Of a DNA stretch of 64,000 bases, positions 1 through 10,100 are shown one piece after another. Each line of letters starts with the position of its first letter. Within the stretch, counting starts at the first letter, position 1. The position numbers and the translations under genes were made by a program. The DNA is from Rosa chinensis. Taxonomy: Eukaryota > Streptophyta > Magnoliopsida > Rosales > Rosaceae. The DNA is taken from contig NC_037094.1 in assembly GCF_002994745.2 (NCBI RefSeq), positions 41,099,456-41,163,455 of the forward strand. The letters run 5' to 3'. Below the pieces are notes generated by a model. The model did not search any database. It saw only the letters and a list, made by a program, of their open reading frames with translations, and was not told the DNA's origin.

Positions 1-1312
1 GAACACGGCTAAACTAGAGAGATTTCTGAATTATTTTCTCAAAGTATAAACGCAAAAGTGTGGAAAATTCGGAACCCTTGACGTTGAGAAAGTGTAGGAA
101 TATATAGGGGACGGCCCCTAGGTGTCCAAGCCGTCCAAAACCCTAGAGATGTTCACGGCATGTGCTTGCTTCCTCCACATAATTTCCTCCAATGAATTCT
201 TGCCACATAAGCCCTATGAGGTGGTGCAACCAATCACAAAATTCCAATATTAATTCCCTAAATAATTCTTGCCGAAATATGTAGATAATTTCTGATTTTA
301 TACACCAATTTCGGCAACAATATATTTAGAGAATAAAAGGGGGATGAACCTAGACTCCTTTGAGAGCTTTTTGTGTTCAACACATATTCTCTTTCCTTTA
401 AAAGCTCCCTAAGAAATCTCCACGAAATCTCTTTATTTTTCTGATTTTTCCTCACGGCAAAAACCCTAATTTCTCTCTTCATTATCTCTTGCCGAATTCC
501 CTAGGGTTTGCACGGCATCCCCTTGTTTTCCTCTTGGCTTGGACGGCTAGGTCTTCTAGGGTTTTATCTCTTGATTTATTTCCATAAAAATAACCCTAGA
601 AAATCTCCATAGAAAATCTTCTTTATTTTCTGATTTTTGGACGCCTCTTCCTTGTTTCTCTCATGCAATTTCACGGCAAACATATCTTTAGGGCTAGGGT
701 TTGCGTCACAAACCCTAGTGTCATGGGCTTTGATGGGCCATTATCCAATTTGCCGAAAATCCAAAGAGTTCTTGGGCCTCGTTGCTTCATCTTCAAGCCT
801 TCTCATTTTCCAACGCAAAACACATTATTTTTCCATTTCTTTTTCATGGTTGCGTTGGAAACTTGCTAGGGAAGCCTTCCTCCATTTCGTAGGATTTCCT
901 GGTTGGACTAGGAAAGCTTGTTTCTTCATTTCTGCTCAAATGTGTGGGCCATTTTCTCTCATGTTCGTTCGTCTTGACGTTCGCAAGCTCCTCTTTCCAT
1001 TCGTGCGTTCATTTCCACTTTCTAGCTCGGAGGTCCTGAAAATAGAAACTATACTTAAAATAGAAACTTTCTAAAAAATGAAAATAGAAACTTACTAAAA
1101 CTGAAAAATAGAAACTTTCCAGAAATGAGAAATGAAAAATGAGAAATGAGAAATGAGAAATGAAAAATGAAGACAAAAATGGAAACTTTCTACAATAAGG
1201 AACTTTCCCAATCAAAGAATGGAAACTTTCCCAAACATGGATTTTTCAAGGAAATGGCGCAGAAAAGTGTAGGGAAATGCAGTTAAAACGTCGCATTAAA
1301 ATGCTCCTATCA
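1..1312 (-). mobile_element. Partial LTR, H type, cut by window edge
   Basis: Minus-strand LTR whose outer end (reverse complement of TGATAGGAGCATTTTAATGC) is at 1312. Its other end lies left of the window. It matches the first 1312 bp of element H's 5' LTR (55722-57033) in reverse complement, with equal length and no difference found by eye. It carries a TATA-like TATATA at 101-106 (minus). It is either a solo LTR or the 5' LTR of a minus-strand element whose body is off the window. It sits inside the 3' noncoding tail of element X, so it is younger than X. The 145-codon plus-strand frame at 637-1074 recurs in other LTR copies and looks spurious. Confidence 0.9.
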
Positions 1313-1897
1313 TCTTTAAACCTTGAGCCTTAGCCCCATTACAACCCTTGAGAAGACCTTCTTGATCCTTAAGATGGGACAGCCCTTGATGTGGAGATGA
1401 GTTACAAGAGTTGAACATATGGCTTGGGTCCATCTGTGCAAGTAGTTGGTACCTTTCATGAGATCTTTAAAAGAAAAATATACATGTGCTTTCGTTTCAT
1501 ATAATATGTGATATACTTGCTATCTTTCACATATACTTGAGTGTATAAGCTTTTAAGCATTGCCTTGAATTCTGAGAGAAGAAAGAGTGGATATGCCTTG
1601 TGAGGATTGAATCAAACTTGTTTGAAACATGCTTGACAGAACCCATCACCATTGTTACAACCAAGTCCTACTTGTGTATGTGTAAATTATGTGTTTCAAT
1701 TAACTCTCGAATGCTTAAACATTGACTCTTGGTTAAGTGCTAATCTTGGTGTTGTGAAAGTAAGAGATTGCTGAGACAAAAAGTTGAAGGGCAATAGAAT
1801 TTTCGTTTGGTTGAGTCTTTAAATTTTCGTTGAGTCTTAGTGTGTGTCTTTGTGTGATTTTGCTAAGGAACTAGCAAAAGCTAAGTGTGGGGGAATT
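1313..1897 (+). mobile_element. 3' noncoding tail of older element X
   Basis: The segment is homologous to the last part of element A's 3' noncoding region (about 14170-14782) and ends in the polypurine tract AAGTGTGGGGGAATT (1883-1897) directly before an LTR start. It is therefore the 3' end of another A-family element whose coding part was lost or lies left of the window, beyond the inserted LTR. No coding sequence is seen. Confidence 0.85.
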
Positions 1898-2164
1898 TGA
1901 TAGGAGCATTTTAATGCGACGTTTTAACTGTTATTTCCCTATATTTTCTGCGTTATTTCCTCAATAAAACTCTGTTTAGGAAAGTTTCCATTCTTCGAAT
2001 GGGAAAGTTCCTAATTGTAGAAAGTTTCCGTTTTGTAGTTTCTATTTTCCATTTTTAGAAAGTTTCCATTTTAGTTTAAGAAAGTTTCCATTTCTTATTT
2101 TAGAAAGCTTCTATTTTCAGGTTTTTGGAATAAATAAGCTGAATTGAGTTCATAAATGGAACGA

Positions 2165-2177
2165 GAAGCTTCATGAA
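2165..2177 (+). promoter_or_regulatory. Trimeric heat-shock element match in LTR alpha
   Basis: GAAGCTTCATGAA fits GAAnnTTCnnGAA exactly. The same 13-mer is at 15050-15062 in A's 3' LTR. It lies about 490 bp upstream of the TATA box. A single 13-mer is modest evidence; function is inferred. Confidence 0.4.
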
Positions 2178-2664
2178 GATGACATGGAAAAACAAGGTGA
2201 CAATGTGGGAATTAAAGATGATTGATTGAGGATTTCAAGGAGAGATTTTCTTGGGAGACTTTTATGGAAAGAAATATTGTTGGAGGAATAATTTGGTGTG
2301 ATTGCCAACATGAAAATCAGAAATAATCAAGGAGATGACGCCAAGAGAGATTCAAGGGAGATATTTATGGAAGGAAAATATGTGTGCACCAAGGAAAAGC
2401 TCAAAAGGCGTCCAGATTCATCCCTAAATTCCCTAAAGGAATGTTGGCCGAAATTCATGAAGAAAATCAGAATAATTTCAAGGAAATTCGGCAATTAAAT
2501 ATTAGGGAGTTATTTTAGAGAATTTTGATTGGTTGGAACACATCACAAGGCTTACTTGGCATTCTATGATTGGTTGGACCACATCACAAGCTTACTTGGC
2601 GAATTATCATTGGTTGAAGCTATGTGGAAAATTCTGATTGCTTTGTGAACCCTAGCCATGCTCC

Positions 2665-2672
2665 TATATAAA
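2665..2672 (+). promoter_or_regulatory. TATA box of A-type LTR alpha
   Basis: TATATAAA in a C-rich context, followed about 30-60 bp downstream by the likely U3/R boundary. The same box is at 15515-15522 in A's 3' LTR. Because A's own 5' LTR lacks its first half, this is the nearest intact promoter of this type upstream of A's gag-pol. Confidence 0.6.
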
Positions 2673-3827
2673 ACTCCCCCTTTCTCAAGGTCAAAGGTTC
2701 CTCTCCCCCATACAATTTACACTTTAGAAAAAATTCAGAAAAGTTCTTAGCATAGCCGTGAGTTTCTCCATCCTCTAGTCATCTCCACGAGTTCAAGCAA
2801 GGCCAAGGGAGAAGAAGCATAGCCGTGAGCTTCCATCATCCATCTCCAACCTTGAAGCTTGCTTTCGAGATTCAAGAGACCACCACATCAATCGTTCATC
2901 ACCATCCCCATCTCACGGTGTAATCCGATTCTCCTTTGTAACCTTTGCTTTGAATTTCGTTGGTTATGAACTAGTTGACATATGTGTTTGAACAAATATT
3001 AATTTCTGGAATTTTTATGATTAATTGAGAATTTTCATATTCATATTATTGTGATTCGAGAGTTGCTTATGTGGGTTTGTTTAATTAAATTTGCGTTATA
3101 GATAACTTTTGTATTTTAATCTTATGTGGTTGCAAACACTTAGGGTTTTGATATAATTGGTGCTAGGTTTAAGAACATGAAATCGACTTTTCGTTTTGTG
3201 TAAACTTGAATCAAAGTAGTAAAGGTTTTGTACAAAGATCGAATTTAATTAACGAGGATTGCAATTAGGTGGACTTTTCCATACTAAGTTGTACACTTGA
3301 GTTGATAGCCTTTCTCTATGTGTAATGCGTTAAACATGACATGATTGACTAGCTTTCTAGGGTTTGATTGCATGTTTGATAGGATTAATCTAGGTGCTTT
3401 CGCTTAGGTTAATTAGCATTGAAAAGTAAAAAATGGGAATTCATTTGCTTTCGAATGTTTCACATGATCAACTCCTTTCTCACGACTTAGATGAACAATA
3501 TTAGGGTTTGAGTCAATTTTAATCATATGTTTCGGTTTTGATCTTTGTTCTCTCATTCCATATTTGTATTTATGTTTTTTCATTTTAATTGTTTTGTTTA
3601 CTTAGTTTTATTTTCGAAAAACCAAAAATAAAATCCCCCCTTTTCGTAAATAATGTTTATACTTGTGAATATCTTTGTGAATATTATACTTTGTTTTAAT
3701 TTTAATTGTTTAATTGTTTGACAATGACAGGTGTACCCTCAATCCCCGGAATAGAACGATCCCTACTTACTTATACTACTAACGATATTTTCAGGGTTAA
3801 ATTATGCGCTTGCTATCGGGCGCATCA

Positions 3828-4446
3828 GTAAAGGTTTTGGACAAAAACCGAATTTAATTAAAGAGGATTGCAATTAGGTGGACTTTTTCATACTAAGTTG
3901 CACACTTGAGTTGATAGCCTTTCTCTATGTGTAATGCGTTAAACATGACATGATTGACTAGCTTTCTAGGGTTTGATTGCATGTTTGATAGGATTAATCT
4001 AGGTGCTTTCGCTTAGGTTAATTAGCATTGAAAAGTAAAAAATGGGAATTCATTTGCTTTCGAATATTTCACATGATCAACTCCTTTCTCATGACTTAGA
4101 TGAACAATATTAGGGTTTGAGTCAATTTTAATCATATGTTTCGGTTTTGATCTTTGTTCTCTCATTCCATCTTTGTATTTATGTTTTTACATTTTATTTG
4201 TTTTCTTTGCTTAATTTATTTTCGAAAACCCAAAAACAAAATCTCCCCCCTTTTCGTAAATAATGTTTATAGTTGTGAATATCTTTGTGAATATTATACT
4301 TTGTTTTAATTTTAATTGTTTGTTTGTCCTACATTTACAGGTGTACCCTCAATCCCCGGAATAGAACGATCCCTACTTACTTATACTACTAACGATATTT
4401 TCAGGGTTAAATTATGCGCCTTGCTTTTTAGCTGCATCAATTTTTG
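3828..4446 (+). mobile_element. Truncated A-type LTR (beta) with PBS spacer stub
   Basis: The 3' third of an LTR like alpha begins mid-LTR at GTAAAGG and ends GCTGCATCA at 4439. The next seven bases (ATTTTTG) are the usual spacer and start of a primer binding site, then sequence jumps into another LTR. This was therefore once a 5' LTR; its beginning and its whole downstream element were lost. Confidence 0.8.
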
Positions 4447-5369
4447 CCCATCTCACGGTGTAATTCGATTCTCCTTTGTAACCTTTGGTTTGAATTTCGT
4501 TGGTTATGAACTAGTTGACATATGTGTTTGAACAAATATTAATTTCTGGAATTTTTATGATTAGTTGAGAATTTTCAGATTCATATTATTGTGATTCGAG
4601 AGTTGCTTATGTGGGTTTGTTTAATTAAATTTGCGTTATAGATAACTTTTGTATTTTAATCTTATGTGGTTGCAAACACTTAGGGTTTCGATATAATTGG
4701 TGCTAGGTTTAAGAACATGAAATCGACTTTTCGTTTTGTGTAAACTTGAATCAAAGTAGTAAAGGTTTTGTACAAAAATCGAATTTAATTAACGAGGATT
4801 GCAATTAGGTGGACTTTTCCATACTAAGTTGTACACTTGAGTTGATAGCCTTTCTCTATGTGTAATGCGTTAAACATGACATGATTGACTAGCTTTCTAG
4901 GGTTTGATTGCATGTTTGATAGGATTAATCTAGGTGCTTTCGCTTAGGTTAATTAGCATTGAAAAGTAAAAAATGGGAATTCATTTGCTTTCGAATGTTT
5001 CACATGATCAACTCCTTTCTCATGACTTAGATGAACAATATTAGGGTTTGAATAGATTTTAATCATATGTTTCGATTTTGATCTTTGTTCTCTCATTCCA
5101 TTCGTATTTTTATGTTTTTGCATTTTAATTGTTTTGTTAACTTAGTTTTATTTTCGAAAAACCAAAAACAAAATCCCCCCTTTTTTCGTGTACAATGTTT
5201 ATAGTTGTGAATATCTTTGTGAATATTATACTTTGTTTTAATTTTAATTGTTTAACTGTTTGACAATGACAGGTGTACCCTCAATCCCCGGAAAAGAACG
5301 ATCCCTACTTACTTTATACTACTAATGACATTTCAGGGTTAAATTGGTCGCTTCCCAAAAGCGACATCA
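4447..5369 (+). mobile_element. 5' LTR of element A, 5'-truncated
   Basis: The 923 bp match the last 923 bp of A's 3' LTR (36502-37424), with one difference noticed (G at 4488 versus C). U3 and the TATA box are missing, so this LTR cannot start A's own transcription. The end forms a strong hairpin, GTCGCTT (5347-5353) with AAGCGAC (5359-5365), just before the terminal CATCA. CAATCCCCGG is at 5282-5291. Confidence 0.88.
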
Positions 5370-5374
5370 ATTTT

Positions 5375-5393
5375 TGGCGCCGTTGCCGGGGAT
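5375..5393 (+). other. Primer binding site of A, tRNA-Asp
   Basis: TGGCGCCGTTGCCGGGGAT is the exact complement of the last 19 nt of plant tRNA-Asp(GUC) including CCA. It lies 5 nt after the LTR end. The following TG allows a G-U pair and one more pair with the tRNA. Confidence 0.95.
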
Positions 5394-5802
5394 TGAAAAA
5401 TCACTTGTTAAATATGTGAATATATGTGTTTGTTTATATTGTGACCGAAGAAAAAAAAAAAAAAAATTACTTGTTAATTATTTTGTTTATAATTGTCGAA
5501 AATTAGTAATTACTTACTTAGGTTGCTATTTATATTGTTGAATACGAATTTTTATTGTAAGTTGTAAATTAAAGAAGGAATAGGTGAAGTCGTGTTTATT
5601 AATATTGGCCTAAACCCCTTATTGGTACCTAGTCCAGGTCCCTTAAGGTTGAGGGCGGCCTTTATTAACATTCATTGAACTGTCTTCACACTTAGGACCT
5701 TTTATATCCAAGTAAGTATAGCCTATGTGGGATGGTGTCTAGGAAGGGGACAACGCTCATGACTGGTTCTTGGATCCAGAAGTGCGTGCAAATGAGCCTA
5801 AA

Positions 5803-5813
5803 CCACAATGTGG
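5803..5813 (+). other. Leader hairpin CCACAATGTGG (A, first)
   Basis: Perfect 4-bp stem CCAC/GTGG around AAT, followed by GAGTAGC. Further copies in A's leader are at 6569-6579 (CCACAATGTGG) and 6602-6612 (CCTCAATGAGG). The A-U pair at stem position 3 is exchanged for U-A in the last copy. Confidence 0.6.
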
Positions 5814-6159
5814 GAGTAGCTCATGCCAAAATGGATCCTACCTCTTGTGTTCGTCCTCCCCTACCTGGCCATTTCAGTAAGGTTGCCCAAAGGATGTAGG
5901 AGGGACTTAGTGTCTTGACGATTATACTTGGGCCGCACGTCCACTTGATTTACCGCTTGGAATTTAATTCGAAATCAATGGTATTTATAACAAAAGAAAA
6001 TGTTGTGATGCACCTAAGGTATATTGGATTAAACATAGTCTTGAAAAGGGTAGCTGTTTCAGTCCCATTGCACATCGAGACTCCCTGTTCCCGTACCTAA
6101 GTGTTGAAAATAATTGTAAAGAAAAGGAAAGAATAGAAGTAATTTTACTTAATTTCGTG

Positions 6160-6208
6160 AAAAAAAAAAAAAAAAAAAAAAATAATAATAATAATAATAA
6201 TAATAATT
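6160..6208 (+). repeat. Poly(A) tract and AAT microsatellite in A leader
   Basis: About 23 A residues are followed by about nine AAT units. A homopolymer also occurs in the leaders of H (58888-58923), G (T run 53346-53376) and B (T run 19431-19461), so it is an old family feature that varies in length. Confidence 0.9.
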
Positions 6209-7100
6209 AGATGTGAATAGTGACGTTTTGTTTGTTTGTGTGAAAGTTTTGTGTAAATGGTGTCTAATCTTGTTAAACAAAGGAAATGTAAAGAATTAAT
6301 TGTAAATATTGTTAAATTCTTGATTGTTATAAGTGTGTAAAATCGTATGAGTAGATAAGGGCCCTTTTGTTAATATTGGCCTTAACCCTTCATTAGTGCC
6401 TTTCTAAGGTCTTATGAAGTTGAGGGCGGCTTTTATTAACATTTGGAGGACTGTCTAACACATGAGTTCTTTTCAAGCTGAGTAAGGGGCATATAGGTGG
6501 TGTCTTAAGTTGAGACCCTGGGTGATGGGTTAAATTGGATCTCAGAGATACTATAGACTGTGCGTAAACCACAATGTGGGAGTAGCCGATAGGGGCCTAA
6601 ACCTCAATGAGGGAGTAGCCTCCGTAGTGTCACCAAAATGAGTCCTCCCTCTCACTTATCTCTTAATCTGGCCATCTAGCCTTCTGAAACAAAGGAAAGC
6701 GACTTATGTCTAGACGACTATCCCTAGATCGTATCTCACCAATAGTAGTGGTTTCTATTGGGCTCGACTTACAACTTGTAATCAATTGAGATATTAACTT
6801 TATTTTGTAAAGATAATAAGATACTTGAACATAACCTCCACTTGTAAATTGTGTTGTTTTGTACATTTTATACTTGTATAAACTTCTTACGTGGTTTATT
6901 TGTGAAAAGATTGTGGATAGTTTGTAATTTATACTCCTCTTTATACTTGTATAAATCATAAATAGTAAAGTCGTGAATAGTAACTTGTGAATAGTGACTC
7001 GTGAATAGTGACGTTGATATATAAATCACTAATTTGTAATTAACTCACTTTATACTTTGCTAACTTCTTTGAATTTTGATGATGTTCAGGATTCCTATGA

Positions 7101-10100
7101 ATGACCGAGCCTTTTAGACCCTCTACACTAAAGGAAATTGAAGCAAGGCTCGCTCGCTTGAAGGGTCCTTCACTTCTTGAGCAGACAAGCCCTTCCCCTT
7201 CGACACACAGAGGGTACATCTTTAACGAACAAGGGAAGAGGACCTACTGTTCTGAGGAGTCTACATCACCTACACCAAGTCCATCTCCTCCTTCACGTTC
7301 ACCTTCACCTGTGATTTCGTCCAACTCTACACCACCACCTTCACCACCACCTGAAGAAGTCGAAGAAGAGAGAATGGCATCTATTAGGGAACTCTCCACC
7401 GCAACTGTTGAAGGAGGACCCCCTACAGGCATAGTATACCCTGCCCCTGCAGCTGGAAGACAAGCAGAGTTTGAGCTTAAGAGTGGATTGTTGCACAAGC
7501 TCCCTATCTTCCATGGACTTAATATGGAGGATGCTAACAAGCATGTACGAGAATTCCAATCTGTTTGTGCAAACATGCGACCACAAGGGGCAGATGAGAA
7601 TCTTCTGAAGATGAGAGCATTTCCATTCTCTCTAGCTGATAGAGCCAAGGATTGGCTATATGAACTTCCTGCAGGACGTATCACATCATGGGAAACAATG
7701 AGAAAGGCCTTCTTGGAGAAATACTTCCCAGCTTCTAAGGTCATCACACTTAGAAAGAAGCTCAGTGGAATAGAGCAAGCCCATGATGAGTCCTATGCTG
7801 CTTACTATGAGAGGTTCAATTCCTTACTTGCACAATGTCCTCAACATCAGATGAAGGATGAGACCCTACTCACATGTTTCTATGAAGGACTCTTACCCTT
7901 GGAAAGGCAAATGTTGGATGCTGCAGCTGGAGGAGCTTTCGTGGATAAGTCACCTGCAGTTGGGAAGGAGCTTATAGCTAATCGTGCCTTGAACTCCCAA
8001 CAATATGAGGGGGTAGGACACTCTATTCGTAGGGTGCATGAGATGAGCAAGAATACTGCCATTGAAGACCAACTGAGTAAGCTTACTCTACTCATGAATC
8101 AAGTGGTAAGTTCAAAGGGACCAAGTGCAACAATGGCTTGTGGGGTATGCTCTATGCAAGGGCATGTTACCGATCAGTGCCCTCAACTCAATGAGAATGG
8201 AGGATGGGAATCTGCGAATGCTATTGGAGGGTATCAAGGAGGATATCAAGGAGGACCTCAACGTCCTAGACATGACCCTTACTCCAATACTTATAACCCA
8301 GGATGGAGGGACCATCCCAACTTCAAGTGGACCAACAACGACAACGTTCAGAATCCTCTTGGTGGGAATTTCCAACGTCCACAAGGGCCTTCATTCCAAG
8401 GATCATCTTTTCAAAGGCCCTACATGCCTCCTCCACAGAATTCTGGATCTTCAATGTCTCACTATGACAAAACGTTGGAAGCCTTGACTAGCTCTACACA
8501 AGCTTTGACAAACTCTACCCAAGCTTTGATTCAAGGACAACAGACCCACACCAAGGACATTGCAGAGCTCAAGAAGCAAATGGGTCAAGTTGTGGATTTT
8601 ATGAGCAAGATCCACGAAACTGGCAAGCTCCCTAGTAACACAATACCTAACCCTAATGTGGAGAATGCGTCAGTTGTGACTACGAGGAGTGGAAGACCAT
8701 TGGTGGATCCACCCAAGCAACCCAAGAAGGTCCAAATGAGCATAGAGATTGAGGAAGACCAAGAGCCCACCAAGTTGGGTGTTGAGAAGGACCCTGCAAC
8801 GTCAAAGGAAGAGACCAAGGCATCCTCATCTTTAAAGGCAAAACCGGAAATCAAAGGTAATAATTCTAACTTATCGAATTCGGTTATTGCTAACCCTTCT
8901 TCTTCTTGCATGCCCTTCCCACGCAGGTTTGCCCAATCTAAGAAGGATGTAAGTGACCAAGCTATCTTGGAAACTTTCAAGAAGGTGCAAGTAAACCTAC
9001 CCCTCCTAGAGGCCATCAAGCAAGTCCCTAAGTATGCCAAGTTCCTCAAAGAGCTTTGCACTACTAGGAGAGTAAACCGTGAAAAGGAGGTGGTAAAGGT
9101 AAGTGAGAATGTCTCTGCCCTAATTCAGAGGAAGATCCCTCCAAAGTGTAAGGATCCTGGAAGCTTTACCATTCCTTGTACTATTGGTAACTCTAGATTT
9201 AAGAATGCCATGCTAGACCTAGGTGCATCTGTTAATGTTATGCCCTACTCTGTTTATGAAACCCTAGGTCTAGGGGAACTTAAATCTGACAATGTTATCA
9301 TTCAGTTAGCTGACAGATCCAATGCATACCCTAGAGGTTTGTTGGAGGATGTGCTTGTACAGGTTAACCATCTTATCTTCCCAGCTGATTTCTATGTGTT
9401 GGAAATGGAGGACTCCCCTGTAAGTTCAACTCCATTGCTTTTGGGACGTCCTTTCTTAAGGACAGCTAGGACGAAGATTGATGTGTATGAAGGTTCACTT
9501 ACAATGGAGTTCGATGGTGACATTATTGGCTTTAACATCTTTGAAGCCATGAGGTATCCCCTAGAGGTTAATGATTGTTTTTCTGCTGACATTTTGGATG
9601 AACTTGCGCAGAAAATGTTTGATGTTATGCATGAGGATACCCTAGTCACTACCCTTGAGAGTGGGGTAGGCTATACAAAGGAAGGCGTCACCATCTCAGA
9701 GGACAAGTTGAAAGACACTTGTGAGGAGAAAATCATTGAAAACGTCTCCTTCCTTGAGGCATCACCCTTTATAGGTAAGTCTGTGTCTCCCTTGTCCATT
9801 CAGTTATCCACTAACAAGACGTTACCTTCAGTGGTCCAGGCCCCAGAACTGGAGCTAAAACCTCTTCCAGACCATTTGAAGTATGTCTACTTAGGGGACA
9901 AGGAGACCTTACCAGTGATTGTGTCCTCTGCACTAACGACTCCACAAGAAGAGAAGTTGGTGGAAATGTTGAAGCAACACAAGACCGCCATAGGATGGAC
10001 ATTGGCGGACATCAAGGGAATCAGCCCTACAACTTGCGTCCATAGGATACTTCTGGAGGAGGGGTCTAAACCTACTAGAGAGGCTCAACGTCGTCTCAAC

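Larger units (their letters stand above)
1898..3827 (+). mobile_element. Complete A-type LTR (alpha), 3' LTR of element X
   Basis: LTR of 1930 bp starting TGATAGGAGC after a polypurine tract and ending GCGCATCA. It has a TATA box (TATATAAA, 2665-2672), a run of GAAAGTTTC-type repeats in U3 (about 1978-2115), a trimeric heat-shock-element match (2165-2177), and the conserved CAATCCCCGG motif near its 3' end. It is followed directly by interior LTR sequence rather than a target duplication, so its right junction is rearranged. Compared with A's 3' LTR it has about 36 extra bases near 2293-2328 and a different terminal hairpin. Confidence 0.88.
5370..7100 (+). other. 5' leader of element A, noncoding
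   Basis: The 1.7 kb untranslated leader contains two diverged copies of a module of about 350 bp (about 5580-5945 and 6350-6790), both with the core GTTGAGGGCGGC and hairpins followed by GAGTAGC. Between them lie a poly(A) run and an AAT microsatellite. Short GTGAATAGT repeats precede gag (about 6970-7015). It holds many AUGs and short frames, including a 61-codon one at 5915-6100, so cap scanning to gag would be hard. Leaders of H, G, C, F and B share this design. Confidence 0.8.

Noticed and set aside
637..1074. 145-codon frame conserved in three LTR copies (also 40450-40887 and 55960-56397)
   Set aside because: It lies antisense in LTR U3, and its conservation only follows the near-identity of the LTRs. 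It has no recognisable domain and ends in low-complexity repeats.
5376..5392. tRNA-Asp gene fragment
   Set aside because: Only the complement of the tRNA 3' end, at the fixed primer-site position next to each LTR. No cloverleaf is present.
5915..6100. 61-codon frame in the leaders of A, G and H
   Set aside because: The few differences between copies change amino acids and the DNA around it is equally conserved. C and B lack it, so I cannot separate coding from simple nucleotide identity.
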